A stretch of 64,000 bases of DNA, taken from NCBI GenBank assembly GCA_900546615.1, contig URDJ01000008.1, positions 10,961 through 74,960 on the forward strand, given 5' to 3'. A model generated the notes under the pieces. The model did not search any database, was not told the origin of the DNA, and was given only the letters and a program-made list of their open reading frames with translations. The translations under genes were made by a program, and so were the position numbers. Source of the stretch: an uncultured Eubacteriales bacterium (GTDB lineage Bacteria > Bacillota > Clostridia > Oscillospirales > Oscillospiraceae). Shown piece by piece: positions 34,589-43,826 of this stretch; the first letter of the stretch is position 1; each line of letters begins with the position of its first letter.

Positions 34589-35050
34589 TTACTTGTCTTC
34601 GTCCTCTTCGTCGTCCTCTATCGGCTCGACGCCTTCAAACTCGAGGGTCTCGCCGCAGTTCGGGCACTCGATGGAGCCGAGAGCCAGCACGTCCTCGTCG
34701 ATGGTGATGGTGTTCTCGCAGGCCGGGCAGGTCACCTCGTAAAACGTCGGCTCCTCATCCTCGTCCCCGTCGCAGCAGCAGCCGCAGCAGTCCTCATCGT
34801 CTTCATCATCGTCGTCATCGTCCACGTCATAGACGATGTCCTCGATGTCCGCCAGGTCGTCGCTCACCTGGTCGATCGCTTCGCCAAGCTCCCAGGCGTT
34901 CTCCTCGAGGTCCTCGATATCGTGCGCCATGTCCTCAAGTATGTCCATTATGGCGCCCAGCACGCGGCCTTCCTTCGTCTCCTTGTCTATGCCGAGCCCC
35001 TCGGCCAGGCCCTTCAGGTAGGCCACCTTTTCGGATGTCGTCATGTCCAT
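34589..35050 (-). CDS. CD1247 N-terminal-domain protein with acidic region and zinc ribbon
   Basis: 153 residues. N-terminal helical part (residues 1-70, SEKVAYLKGLAEGLGIDKET) as in CD1247-type Clostridia proteins; then an Asp/Glu run interrupted by CCGCCC (about residues 78-100), and a C-terminal zinc ribbon with CPAC and CPNC knuckles (VTCPACENTITIDED, SIECPNCGETLEFEG). The zinc ribbon suggests RNA, DNA or ribosome contact. It follows efp by 30 bases on the same strand; a translation-linked role is possible but unproven. Confidence 0.85.
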   Translation of the reverse strand: MDMTTSEKVAYLKGLAEGLGIDKETKEGRVLGAIMDILEDMAHDIEDLEENAWELGEAIDQVSDDLADIEDIVYDVDDDDDDEDDEDCCGCCCDGDEDEEPTFYEVTCPACENTITIDEDVLALGSIECPNCGETLEFEGVEPIEDDEEDEDK

Positions 35051-35080
35051 GTCCTCCTTACAGGGGAAATATCGCCGCGC

Positions 35081-35644
35081 TCAGCCCTTCGCGCGCTCGA
35101 GATACTCGCCGGAACGAGTGTCGATCTTGATCTTGTCGCCCTCGTTGATGAACAGAGGCACCTTGACCTCCGCGCCGGTCTCCAGCGTCGCCGGCTTCGT
35201 CGCGTTCGTGGCGGTGTTGCCCGCAAAGCCCGGGTCGGTCTGGGTGACCTCGAGCTCCACGAAGTTGGGCGGCTCGACCGCGAACACGTTGCCCTTGTAG
35301 CTCATGACCACGCAGACCATGTTCTCCTTCACGAACTTGAAGCTGTCGCCCAGCAGAGAACCGTCGATCGGGATCAGCTCATAGCTCTCCGGGTCCATGA
35401 AGTAGTACAGGTTGCCGTCGGCATAGCTGTACTCCATGCTCTTGCGCTCGACCGTGGCTTCCTCGAACTTCGCCGTCGGGTTGAACGAGGTCTCGGTCAC
35501 GGCTCCGGTCATGACGTTCTTCATCTTGGTGCGGACGAAGGCCGCGCCCTTGCCGGGCTTCACGTGCTGGAAGCTCACGACGGTCATGACCTGCCCGTCC
35601 ATCTCAAAGGTGACGCCGTTTCTGAAATCGCCTGCTGTTATCAT
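35081..35644 (-). CDS. efp: Elongation factor P
   Basis: Relieves ribosome stalling at polyproline stretches. 187 residues, full length: KOW-like domain 1 ([20 protein letters not shown]) with the loop [11 protein letters not shown] bearing the tip Lys (about residue 32), OB domains 2 and 3 ending with the EF-P signature region [20 protein letters not shown]. No modification genes (epmA/B, ymfI) are in view. It lies between the M24 peptidase gene and the CD1247-like gene, the common efp-pepP neighbourhood. Confidence 0.97.
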   Translation of the reverse strand: MITAGDFRNGVTFEMDGQVMTVVSFQHVKPGKGAAFVRTKMKNVMTGAVTETSFNPTAKFEEATVERKSMEYSYADGNLYYFMDPESYELIPIDGSLLGDSFKFVKENMVCVVMSYKGNVFAVEPPNFVELEVTQTDPGFAGNTATNATKPATLETGAEVKVPLFINEGDKIKIDTRSGEYLERAKG

Positions 35645-35726
35645 AAATCCTGTCCTCCTGTGGCAGATTGATTAATATAACCAACACATTTTACACTACA
35701 TATCCCATTTTGGCAAGTACCAACGC

Positions 35727-36797
35727 TTACAGTATCAGCAATTCCTTGGGCGCTTTTGTGATATCCACGCAGCCGTCGCCAGTGAGGTACAGCACATCCT
35801 CTATCCTGACGCCGAATTTGCCCGGCAGGTAGATGCCCGGCTCGGCCGAGATGACCGCGCCCTCGGGCATGGGCTTCGTATTGAGCGGCGAGGCCGTGGG
35901 CTGCTCGTGTATGTCCAGTCCCAGCCCGTGGCCGAAGCCGTGGCCGAAGTACTCACCGTAGCCCGCGTCCGCTATGACCTTCGCTGCGGTATTGTGTATC
36001 TCCGCGCCCGTGACGCCGGGCCTCGCCTTCGCTATGCCCGCCTTCTGCGCCTCGAGCACGGTGTAATAGACGCTTTTCATCTCCTCCGTCGCGTATCCGA
36101 CCGCCACCGTCCTCGTCATATCCGAGCAGTAGCCGTCCTTCACGCAGCCGAAGTCCATGGTGACGAAATCTCCGGCCTTTATCCTCTCGTCCCCGGGCAC
36201 TCCATGCGGCATGCTGCTCTTGGCTCCGGTGACTACGATCGGGTCGAAGGAATTGCCCTCCGCCCCGTGCAGACGCATCCTGTAGGTGATCTCGGCGGCT
36301 ATCTCCCGCTCCACCGCACCGGGCTTAACGAACGGCAGCACCTCCTCGAGCGCCTTCTCCGCTATCCTCTGCGCCCTTATGAGGGTATCCAGCTCCTCCT
36401 GCGTCTTGCAGGAGCGCAGCGCGACCAGCAGTTCCTGAGCCGGCAGCAGCTCGCGGCCAAGTGCCTTCTCCAGCCTCTGATATGTGGCGTGACTGAGCTT
36501 CTCCTCCTCCGCGCCGAGCTTCTCCAGCCCGAGCCTGTCGGCAAGCTCCCTCAGTATCGCCGCTATGGGCCGCTCGCGCGTCGTCAGCACGACCTCCACG
36601 CCCTCGGCCACGCCGCTCTGCGCCGCCTCGATATACCTCGAGTCCGTCACGAGAAAGGCCGCGTCCTTCGTCACCAGCGCCGCGCTGTCCATGGGCAGAA
36701 AGCCCGTCGCGTACATGATGTCCCGGTCGTCCATGAGCAGCAGCCCGTCCAGCCCGCTGCCCGCCACAGCCTCTTTCACTCTCAAAGTATTTGCCAT
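35727..36797 (-). CDS. Xaa-Pro peptidase (M24 family)
   Basis: Cleaves proline-containing di- or oligopeptides. 356 residues: N-terminal creatinase-like domain (about 1-125) and a C-terminal pita-bread domain with the metal ligands: GDFVTMDFGCVKDGYCSDMTR (two Asp), HGFGHGLGLDIHEQPTAS (His) and VISAEPGIYLPGKFGVRIED (Glu, Glu). It is 17 bases after the GerMN lipoprotein gene and about 80 bases before efp, in the same direction; pepP-efp pairs are frequent in Firmicutes. Confidence 0.93.
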   Translation of the reverse strand: MANTLRVKEAVAGSGLDGLLLMDDRDIMYATGFLPMDSAALVTKDAAFLVTDSRYIEAAQSGVAEGVEVVLTTRERPIAAILRELADRLGLEKLGAEEEKLSHATYQRLEKALGRELLPAQELLVALRSCKTQEELDTLIRAQRIAEKALEEVLPFVKPGAVEREIAAEITYRMRLHGAEGNSFDPIVVTGAKSSMPHGVPGDERIKAGDFVTMDFGCVKDGYCSDMTRTVAVGYATEEMKSVYYTVLEAQKAGIAKARPGVTGAEIHNTAAKVIADAGYGEYFGHGFGHGLGLDIHEQPTASPLNTKPMPEGAVISAEPGIYLPGKFGVRIEDVLYLTGDGCVDITKAPKELLIL

Positions 36798-36813
36798 TTC
36801 TCTGCCTCCAATG

Positions 36814-37275
36814 CTATTCGGCTCCCGTATATGCCGATAATATCACATCGTCCTCGTCCATCGCCGGGCCGAGCTTCTGTCCCAGCAGGCAGAAGCTCAC
36901 GCGGTCGATGCCCTCGACGCTGCAGAAGGTCAGCACCGCACAGCACTCCGCTATCGTCCGGTCGTAACCCTCAAGTTCCGCCCAGCCCTGGCTGACCTCA
37001 AGCTTCAGCTCCGCGCCGTCGAGCCGCCAACCGAGTATGTCGGCCCCCTCCGGTGCCGCCCGGCTCAGTCCCGGCTCCTCGGGCCTGGAGTTGAAAGCGG
37101 CGATCATGCCCGATATCAGCTCCGTGCCGCTCTGCAGCTTCCGCGTCTCCTGCAGGGCCACGGCGCTCTCGCCCCTGCGCCACACCGTCACCTTCACCGT
37201 ATTCCCGGCGCAGCCTGCAAGGCCCAGCAGCAGCGCCGCCGCCAGAGCGAGCGCGGCAAGTCTTATTCGTCTCAC
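36814..37275 (-). CDS. GerMN domain lipoprotein
   Basis: 153 residues. Signal peptide with lipobox (LALAAALLLGLAGC, Cys 20), then a GerMN domain (about 25-145): GTELISGMIAAFNSRPEEPG, LGWRLDGAELKLEVSQGWAE, ECCAVLTFCSVEGIDRVSF. Such domains occur in GerM and in LpqB-type lipoproteins beside two-component sensors, where they may bind ligand or modulate signalling. The start is GTG 37275, overlapping the TGA of the histidine kinase by four bases, with GGGAGGC nine bases upstream. Confidence 0.88.
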   Translation of the reverse strand: MRRIRLAALALAAALLLGLAGCAGNTVKVTVWRRGESAVALQETRKLQSGTELISGMIAAFNSRPEEPGLSRAAPEGADILGWRLDGAELKLEVSQGWAELEGYDRTIAECCAVLTFCSVEGIDRVSFCLLGQKLGPAMDEDDVILSAYTGAE

Positions 37276-38717
37276 GTCCCGACGCCTCCCTTCTCCGGCG
37301 CCGGAAAGGACACCGTGAACCTCGTGCCGCCGCCCTCGCGGGCCGCGACCTCTATGCTGCCGCCGAGCGCCGCCACCGCGTCGTGCACGATGGACAGCCC
37401 CAGCCCGCTGCCGCCGCGCTCCCGCGACCGCGCCTTGTCCACGCGGTAGAATCGCGAGAATATGTTTGGCAGGTCGCTCTCCGGTATGCCTATGCCCCTG
37501 TCCTCGACTATGAGCAGCACGCGGCCGTCCTCTTTCTTCATCCTTATATCCGCCGAGCCGCCCTCGACGTTGTATTTTACCGCGTTTTCGGCCAAATTGA
37601 ACACGATCTGGTACACGTCGTCCTCCGAGGCCATGATGACGCAGTCCTCGGCCGGCACGCAGCCGAGCCTGACCCCGAGCTTCTCCGCCAGCGGAGTCAG
37701 CAGCCTCAGCGTGGCCTCCGCCACCTCCGCGAGGTCCACCGGGACCCGCCTGGCCTCGACCCCGTCGTCGCGCCGCGACAGGTCCAGCAGCTTCTCCGTC
37801 GTGCGCTGCAGCCTGTCCGTCTCCGTGCCGATGTCCGACACGAACTCGCGCATCGTCGCCTCGTCCATGTCCCCCGACTGCTCTATGCTGTCCGCCAGCA
37901 GGCGTATGGCCGCCAGCGGCGTCTTCAGCTCGTGCGAAGCGTCCGAGACGAACCTGCGCCGCTGCTGCTCCGTCGTCTCCAGCGTCTGCGTCATGTTGTT
38001 GAACTCCTCGCACAGCTCCGTCAGCTCATCGTTGCCTTCGGGCTTCAGCCTGTGCTCGTAGTCGCCGCCGCGCACGACCCTTATCGCCTCGGCCAGCCGG
38101 GTTATACGCCCCGTCAGCGCTCGCGAGAATATCACGGTCAGCGCCAGCGCCGCCGCGCTCGCCGCTATGGAAATGCTGACCATTCGGTTGAGTATCGACA
38201 GTATCAACTCCGCCTGCGCTTCGTCGTATTCGTACACGCACACCACGCCCAGCGTCACCCCGCCGCTCCTCACCGGAAGCGAGGCCACGGAGAAAAATGC
38301 GCCGGAGGCGAACCGCGAGCCGAACATCTGCTTGCCCTCGAGCGCGTACTGCACCTCCCGCAGCAGGGCAAACTTGCCCTCATACGTCGGCATCTCGCTG
38401 TCATAGAGCACCAGGCCGGCCTCGTCCGTGACCATTATCCGGCTCGACGTACTCAGCTCCAACAGGTCCAGCACCTGCCCCACCGAATCCGGCGTCATCC
38501 TGTCCAGCCCAGAGAGCGAGGACGAGATGACCGCCGCCTGGCTCAGCAGAGAGCTCTCCTTTTCCTTGAATACCAGATCGCGCGAAGTCGCTATGGGGTA
38601 GGTGTTCAGAAGCACCAGCAGCCCGGCCACGAGCAGGAAAAAGGAGAGCACGAACTTAAACTGTACGCGCTCCGTTATCTTTCTCCTTTTCCCGTTTCTA
38701 CCGTCTCTGCTGCCCAT
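37272..38717 (-). CDS. Sensor histidine kinase
   Basis: 481 residues. Two TM helices (about 20-40 and 170-190) flank an extracellular sensor domain; HAMP region (RLAEAIRVVRGGDYEHRLKP), dimerisation/phosphoacceptor HisKA with SHELKTPLAAIRLLADS (His), ATPase domain with NAVKYNV, DRGIGIPESDLPNIFSRFYR and GSGLGLSIV. It follows the response regulator gene by 14 bases and runs into a GerMN lipoprotein gene. This PhoR/WalK-like arrangement with a GerMN lipoprotein suggests an envelope signal. The target genes are not deducible. Confidence 0.95.
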   Translation of the reverse strand: MGSRDGRNGKRRKITERVQFKFVLSFFLLVAGLLVLLNTYPIATSRDLVFKEKESSLLSQAAVISSSLSGLDRMTPDSVGQVLDLLELSTSSRIMVTDEAGLVLYDSEMPTYEGKFALLREVQYALEGKQMFGSRFASGAFFSVASLPVRSGGVTLGVVCVYEYDEAQAELILSILNRMVSISIAASAAALALTVIFSRALTGRITRLAEAIRVVRGGDYEHRLKPEGNDELTELCEEFNNMTQTLETTEQQRRRFVSDASHELKTPLAAIRLLADSIEQSGDMDEATMREFVSDIGTETDRLQRTTEKLLDLSRRDDGVEARRVPVDLAEVAEATLRLLTPLAEKLGVRLGCVPAEDCVIMASEDDVYQIVFNLAENAVKYNVEGGSADIRMKKEDGRVLLIVEDRGIGIPESDLPNIFSRFYRVDKARSRERGGSGLGLSIVHDAVAALGGSIEVAAREGGGTRFTVSFPAPEKGGVGT

Positions 38718-38731
38718 TTATCCGTCCTGCC

Positions 38732-39412
38732 TCACTCGGCGAAGTAGTAGCCTACGCCCCATTTCGTGATGATGAGCCTCGGCGACGCCGGCCTGTCCTC
38801 GAGCTTCTCCCGGAGCCTTCGGATGTGTACGTCCACCGTCCTCGCGTCGCCCTGATAGTCGTAGCCCCAGACGAGGTCGAGCAGATTGTCGCGGCTGTAG
38901 ACCTTGCCGGGGTTCCTTATGAACAGCTCGATGAGGTCAAACTCCCGCGCCGTAAGCTCTACGGCGCTGCCGTTTTTCCTCGCGGTGCGCTTTTCGGTGT
39001 CTATCTCGATGCCGCCCTTCTCGAGCACCGCGGCGGACGGCCCCGCCGCGGGCATGGAGGCCCGGCGCAGCAGCGCGCGGATGCGCGCCTTCAGCTCGAG
39101 GATGTTGAAGGGCTTCGTCACATAGTCGTCCGCGCCCGACTCGAAGCCGAGCAGCTTGTCCGCATCCTCGCTCCGGGCCGTGAGCATGATGATGGGCACG
39201 GTCGAGAACCCGCGTATCTTCTGGCAGGCCTCCAGCCCGTCCAGCCCCGGCATCATGAGGTCGAGGATGATGAGGCTGTAGTCGCCCGAGGCGGCCAGCT
39301 GCACCGCGGTCTCGCCGTCATAGCAGGCGTCAACCGTATAGCCCTCGTTCTCGAGGTTGAATTTTATGCCCTTTACGAGCAGCTTTTCGTCGTCCACGAC
39401 GAGGATCTTCAT
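38732..39412 (-). CDS. OmpR/PhoB-family response regulator
   Basis: 226 residues: receiver domain (MKILVVDDEKLLVKGIKFNL, phospho-acceptor Asp in SLIILDLMMPGLDG, conserved Lys in DDYVTKPFN) and a C-terminal winged helix (LTAREFDLIELFIRNPGKVY, WGYDYQGDARTVDVHIRRLR). The start is ATG 39412 with AGGAGG six to seven bases upstream, overlapping the ComEA-like stop by four bases. It pairs with the histidine kinase downstream. Confidence 0.96.
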   Translation of the reverse strand: MKILVVDDEKLLVKGIKFNLENEGYTVDACYDGETAVQLAASGDYSLIILDLMMPGLDGLEACQKIRGFSTVPIIMLTARSEDADKLLGFESGADDYVTKPFNILELKARIRALLRRASMPAAGPSAAVLEKGGIEIDTEKRTARKNGSAVELTAREFDLIELFIRNPGKVYSRDNLLDLVWGYDYQGDARTVDVHIRRLREKLEDRPASPRLIITKWGVGYYFAE

Positions 39413-39711
39413 GGGTCTTCCTCCTGTGAGTCCACGCAGACGTAGGCTCTGAAGCCCTCCAGCGTAGACTCGCCTATGCCGGGAACCTCGAGCAGAGCGT
39501 CTACGTCTGAAAAATAACCGTAGGTCTGCCTGTATTCTATTATTGCCGCGGCCTTTGCCTCGCCGATACCAGGCAGCAGCTGCAGCTCGGACGAGTCCGC
39601 CGTGTTGATGTCCACGAGCCTCGGCTGCGCGCCGGCGGCCTCCACATATTCCTGCCCGCCCCTCATGAGCACAGCCGCGAGTACGAAGACCAGCGCCAGT
39701 GCCGCGCACAC
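39409..39711 (-). CDS. ComEA-like helix-hairpin-helix protein
   Basis: About 100 residues from GTG 39711, with a signal or TM segment (VCAALALVFVLAAVLM) and one HhH2 unit pair (INTADSSELQLLPGIGEAKA, YFSDVDALLEVPGIGESTLE). ComEA binds DNA outside the membrane in competence; small versions are also found without it. The frame is open upstream (RRRYLPAA before the GTG), and a CTG nine bases after GGAGG could be the true start, so the N-terminus is uncertain. No comEC is nearby. It overlaps the response regulator gene by four bases. Confidence 0.85.
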   Translation of the reverse strand: MCAALALVFVLAAVLMRGGQEYVEAAGAQPRLVDINTADSSELQLLPGIGEAKAAAIIEYRQTYGYFSDVDALLEVPGIGESTLEGFRAYVCVDSQEEDP

Positions 39712-39768
39712 CGCGGCGGGAAGATATCTCCTTCGCAGAGCGCACCACCTCCGAGGGATTTTTTGCTG

Positions 39769-39797
39769 TTGCTTTTCGTGGGATACGCTTGTATAAT
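39769..39797 (+). promoter_or_regulatory. Promoter for the DD-carboxypeptidase gene
   Basis: TTGCTT (39769-39774), a 17-base spacer and TATAAT (39792-39797), 50 bases before the ATG. It lies in the divergent region shared with the ComEA-like gene. Confidence 0.65.
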
Positions 39798-39846
39798 AAT
39801 TGAAAGTTCCTGTACGCTATGATAACACATTATTGCGGAGATTGAT

Positions 39847-41436
39847 ATGAAAAAAATCAGGTTGCTGCCCATATTTTTGCTCATGGTCCTGCTGGTGTCC
39901 ATCCTCGCGCCCCAGGCTCTGGCCCTCGAAGCGCCCGAGCTTACGAGTACTGCGGGGATACTTGTCGATATGGACTCGGGCCGGGTGCTCTTTGAAAAGA
40001 ACGCCGACCAGAAGGCGTATCCCGCCTCGCTGACCAAGGTCATGACCGTGCTCGTCGCGGTCGAGGCTGTGGAAAAGGGAGAGTTTTCGCTGACCGGCAG
40101 CGTCACGGCCAGCGACAGCTGCCTCGAGGGCATGGTGGATGACGGGAGCACTGCGGGCATAGTCCCGGGCGAGACGATGTCGCTCAAGGACCTGCTCTAC
40201 TGCGCGCTGCTCGCCTCGGCGAACGAGGCCTGCAACGTCATCGGCGAATACATAGGCGGCACGGTCTCCGGCTTTGTAGACATGATGAACGCCCGGGCCT
40301 CCGAGCTGGGCTGCACGGGCACGCACTTCGCAAACACCCACGGCCTGCCGGACGATAACCACTACACGACGGCCAGAGACATGGCGCTCATCTACCGCGA
40401 GGCCCTCTCGCATGAGGTCTTCGCCGAGATAGCCGGCACCATAACCTACACCGTGCCGGCGACGAACGTGGCCGCGGAGCGGCAGCTGTCCAACACGAAC
40501 GGGCTTATAAACCAGAACACCCAGCTCTACTCCGGCAACTACTATGAGTACGCAAAGACCGGCAAGACCGGGCACACGAGCGCGGCGGGCTACTGCCTCG
40601 TCTCCTCCGCTGAGAAGGACACGATAAGGCTCGTGGCGGTGGTGCTGGGCGGTCAGGCCACGCAGAACAGCTCGGGCGGCTACGACTACGGCAACTTCAT
40701 CGACAGCCGCACGCTCTACGACTGGGCCTTTGAAAACTTCAGCATCCGCGAGATACTCAGCTCCTCCGAGCTTATCACCGAGGTCGAGGTCGCCATGGCC
40801 GAGGACGACGGCAGGGCCATACTCAGGCCGAACAGCGTCATAACGGCGCTCGTGGCGAACGACTTCGACATCTCCAGCCTCCAGCGCGACATCGTCATAT
40901 ACAGCGAGCGCGACGGCGAAACGCTCGAGGCGCCCATCGCTGCGGGCACGGTGCTCGGCGAGATAACGATCCGGCTCGGCGACGAGGTCTACGGCACGAC
41001 CCAGCTCATCGCCGGCAGCGCCATAGAGCTGTCGAAGCTGCAGTACATGAAAAACCAGGTGGCCGAGGTCTTCAGTATGACCTGGGTGAAGGTGGTCATC
41101 GTCGCGCTGGCGCTGGCGCTCATAAGCTACGTCGCGCTGGTGATACGCTACAGGATACTCCACAAGCGCCACATGCGCGAGCTGCGCCGTGCGAGGCTCG
41201 AGCGGCAGCGTCGTATGGAGGCCGAAAACGCCACGAGGGTATTCACCGAGCAGCCGCAGGCTGCCCAGGCCCCGAGGCAGAGGGAGCCGGTGACGACCGC
41301 CGCCGCCCAGACGCCGAGAAGGCCGCAGGCCCCGGCTCAGCAGCCCGCAAGGCCCGCCGCAGACGAGGAAAAGCTCAAGGCGCAGGAAAAGGCGCGGCGG
41401 GATTACTTCGAGGAGTTTTTCAAGAATAAGGACTGA
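39847..41436 (+). CDS. Serine D-Ala-D-Ala carboxypeptidase (DacF/PBP5 type)
   Basis: Trims the terminal D-Ala of peptidoglycan stem peptides. 529 residues: signal peptide (first about 26 residues), peptidase S11 domain with SxxK in PASLTKVMTVLVA, SxN in ASANEACNVIG and KTG in AKTGKTGHTSAAGYC, a beta-rich C-terminal domain, one TM anchor (about 410-430, VVIVALALALISYVALVI) and a long charged, Gln/Pro/Ala-rich cytoplasmic tail that is unusual for PBP5-type proteins. ATG 39847 follows GCGGAGATTGAT. It ends in a terminator. Confidence 0.93.
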   Translation: MKKIRLLPIFLLMVLLVSILAPQALALEAPELTSTAGILVDMDSGRVLFEKNADQKAYPASLTKVMTVLVAVEAVEKGEFSLTGSVTASDSCLEGMVDDGSTAGIVPGETMSLKDLLYCALLASANEACNVIGEYIGGTVSGFVDMMNARASELGCTGTHFANTHGLPDDNHYTTARDMALIYREALSHEVFAEIAGTITYTVPATNVAAERQLSNTNGLINQNTQLYSGNYYEYAKTGKTGHTSAAGYCLVSSAEKDTIRLVAVVLGGQATQNSSGGYDYGNFIDSRTLYDWAFENFSIREILSSSELITEVEVAMAEDDGRAILRPNSVITALVANDFDISSLQRDIVIYSERDGETLEAPIAAGTVLGEITIRLGDEVYGTTQLIAGSAIELSKLQYMKNQVAEVFSMTWVKVVIVALALALISYVALVIRYRILHKRHMRELRRARLERQRRMEAENATRVFTEQPQAAQAPRQREPVTTAAAQTPRRPQAPAQQPARPAADEEKLKAQEKARRDYFEEFFKNKD

Positions 41437-41439
41437 ATA

Positions 41440-41478
41440 TAAAGCCCCATCCCCACGGGACGGGGCTTTACTTTGATG
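41440..41478 (+). terminator. Terminator of the DD-carboxypeptidase gene
   Basis: Stem TAAAGCCCC.ATCCC / GGGA.CGGGGCTTTA with loop CAC; weak T-rich tail (CTTTGATG). Confidence 0.75.
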
Positions 41479-41495
41479 TTTTGGGGGGTACCGCT

Positions 41496-43826
41496 TTGAC
41501 CGATCTGGAGCTGATACGGATCTGCGAGGGCGCGGACTGCTGGCATACCCGGGCTGTGCCGGAGCTGGGCCTGCACCCGCTCATGATGGCCGACGGGCCT
41601 CACGGCCTGCGCAGGCAGGAGCGCGCGGGAGACATGCTGGGCATGAACCGCTCCCGGCCCGCGACCTGTTTCCCCACCGCTGTGCTCACCGCCTGCGGCT
41701 GGGACATGGAGCTTATGCGCGAGATCGGCGCCGCCATCGCGCGCGAAGCGCTCGACCAGGGCGTCGGCCTCGTGCTCGGGCCGGGCGCGAATATAAAGCG
41801 CAGCCCGCTCTGCGGCCGGAACTTCGAGTATTTCTCCGAGGACCCGCTGCTCACGGGCCGCCTCGCCGCCGCCTTCATCGAGGGCGTGCAGTCCGAGGGC
41901 GCGGGCGCGTGCCTGAAGCATTTCGCCTGCAACAATCAGGAATACAAGCGCTTTTCCTCCGACAGCGTCGTTGATGACCGTACGCTGCGGGAGGTCTACC
42001 TGCGCGGCTTTGAGCTGGCGGTGAAGGCCGCAAAGCCCGCCGCCGTCATGTGCGCCTACAACAGCGTAAACGGCGAGCACTGCTCGGACAGCCGCCGGCT
42101 GCTCACAGATATCCTGCGCGGCGACTGGGGTTTCGAGGGCGCGGTCATCACCGACTGGGGCGCGTCGAACGACAGAATACGCAGTTTTGAGGCCGGCTGC
42201 GACCTCATGATGCCGGGCGGCTCCGGCTACATGGAGGAGGACTGTCTGCGCGCCATGGACACGGGCAGGCTCAGCCGCGAGGCGGTCGAGGCCTGCGCCG
42301 GGCGCGTGATAAAGCTCGTCAGGGCATACTCCGGCGCGGCCTCTGAGGGGAGGACCTGCGACTACGGCCGCAGTCACGAGCTGGCGGAAAGGGCCGCCGA
42401 GAGCTGCGCGGTACTCATGAAGAACGAGGGCGGCGTCCTGCCGATTAAGGAGCGCGCCGGGACGGTGTTCATAGGCGACATGGCCGCGCATCCGCGCTAT
42501 CAGGGCGCGGGCAGCAGCCATATAAACCCGAAAAGGCTCACCAGCGCCGCTGGCTGCTGCCCCGATATAAGGTGGGTGCAGGGCTGTCTCGCGGATGGGA
42601 GCACGACGGGGGAGCTGATCTCGGCGGCGGAGCGCGCGGCGCGGGCGGCAAAGACAGCGGTGGTGTTCGCGGGCCTGCCGGCGCAGTACGAATCCGAGGG
42701 CTTTGACCGCACGGACATGTCCATGCCTGAAGGACAGATAAAACTCATCGAGGCCGTGGCGGAGGCAAACCCGAACACGGTGGTGGTGCTCTCCTGCGGC
42801 AGCGCGGTGGAGCTGCCCTGGGCGGACAGGGTGCGCGGAATACTCTACATGGGCCTGCCCGGCGAGGCGGGCGGCGAGGCCATTGAGCGGCTGCTCTTCG
42901 GCCAGGCGAACCCATCAGGTAAGCTGGCAGAGAGCTGGCCGATGCAGTATTCGGACAGCGCCGTCTCGGAGCACTACGGCGAGCGCGACCCGCTCTATCG
43001 CGAGGGCCTCTATGTCGGCTACCGCTGGTATTCGAGCGCCGGAATACCCGTGCGCTACGCCTTCGGCCACGGGCTGAGCTACACGAGCTTCGAGTATTCG
43101 GACATGAGCGTCGGGGACGGGGAAGTCAGCTTCACGCTTAAAAACACCGGGAAATTCGCGGGCGCGGAGGTCTCGCAGCTGTACTTCACGCCGCCCGAGG
43201 GCGCGTACTACCGGCCGCGCCTGAACCTCTGCGGCTTTGCGCGGACATATCTGGAGCCGGGCGAGAGCCGCAGGGTGAGGGTGGATATCTCGAAGGAGAG
43301 CCTCGCCGTCTGGACGGGCGTGGGCTGGCGCGTGCCAGGCGGCGTCTATCGGCTGAAGCTCGGCTCGGGCAGTGAGGATATAAGGCTCGTCTCGGAGCTG
43401 AGCTGCCCCGCCGTCGCCCTGCCCGCGCCGCCCGAGACCCCCTCGTGGTACTTTGCGCCGCAGGGGAAACCCCGCACGGCGGATTTCGTGCGGCTGCTGG
43501 GCCGGCGGGTCGAGGCACGCGCCCGCAAAAAGGGCGGGTACACGATGGAAAACACCCTCCTCGACCTCTGCGCGGACAGCGCGCCCGCGCGGGCGGTGTA
43601 CCGCGTGATGGAGCAGGTCATAGCACGGTCCAGCGGCGGGGACAGGGCCTCGCCCGAATATAAGATGATGCTCTCCTCGGCGGCGGACGCCTCGCTGAGC
43701 GGGATGCAGATAAACGGCGGCATACGCGGGCCGTGGCTCGGCGCGCTGCTGGAGATGGCGAACGGAAAATACGCGCGCGGCCTCGGAAGGCTGGTCCGGG
43801 GCGCGGTCGGGAGGTCAGGAAAATGA
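41496..43826 (+). CDS. Glycoside hydrolase family 3 beta-glycosidase
   Basis: 776 residues, cytoplasmic (no signal peptide). GH3 N-terminal domain with the nucleophile Asp in GAVITDWGASNDR, GADGPHGLRRQE-like substrate motif, KHFACNNQEYKR; C-terminal domain (AEKVELCGSS-like VVVLSCGSAVELPW, GEAGGEAIERLLFGQANPSG); then a fibronectin-like FnIII domain (SYTSFEYSDMSVGDGEVSFT). A final about 130-residue extension is the helical tail seen in some Clostridia GH3 proteins. Probably a beta-glucosidase or related exo-enzyme; sugar specificity not fixed. TTG 41496 is preceded by GGGGGG. It overlaps rhaD by four bases. Confidence 0.9.
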   Translation: MTDLELIRICEGADCWHTRAVPELGLHPLMMADGPHGLRRQERAGDMLGMNRSRPATCFPTAVLTACGWDMELMREIGAAIAREALDQGVGLVLGPGANIKRSPLCGRNFEYFSEDPLLTGRLAAAFIEGVQSEGAGACLKHFACNNQEYKRFSSDSVVDDRTLREVYLRGFELAVKAAKPAAVMCAYNSVNGEHCSDSRRLLTDILRGDWGFEGAVITDWGASNDRIRSFEAGCDLMMPGGSGYMEEDCLRAMDTGRLSREAVEACAGRVIKLVRAYSGAASEGRTCDYGRSHELAERAAESCAVLMKNEGGVLPIKERAGTVFIGDMAAHPRYQGAGSSHINPKRLTSAAGCCPDIRWVQGCLADGSTTGELISAAERAARAAKTAVVFAGLPAQYESEGFDRTDMSMPEGQIKLIEAVAEANPNTVVVLSCGSAVELPWADRVRGILYMGLPGEAGGEAIERLLFGQANPSGKLAESWPMQYSDSAVSEHYGERDPLYREGLYVGYRWYSSAGIPVRYAFGHGLSYTSFEYSDMSVGDGEVSFTLKNTGKFAGAEVSQLYFTPPEGAYYRPRLNLCGFARTYLEPGESRRVRVDISKESLAVWTGVGWRVPGGVYRLKLGSGSEDIRLVSELSCPAVALPAPPETPSWYFAPQGKPRTADFVRLLGRRVEARARKKGGYTMENTLLDLCADSAPARAVYRVMEQVIARSSGGDRASPEYKMMLSSAADASLSGMQINGGIRGPWLGALLEMANGKYARGLGRLVRGAVGRSGK

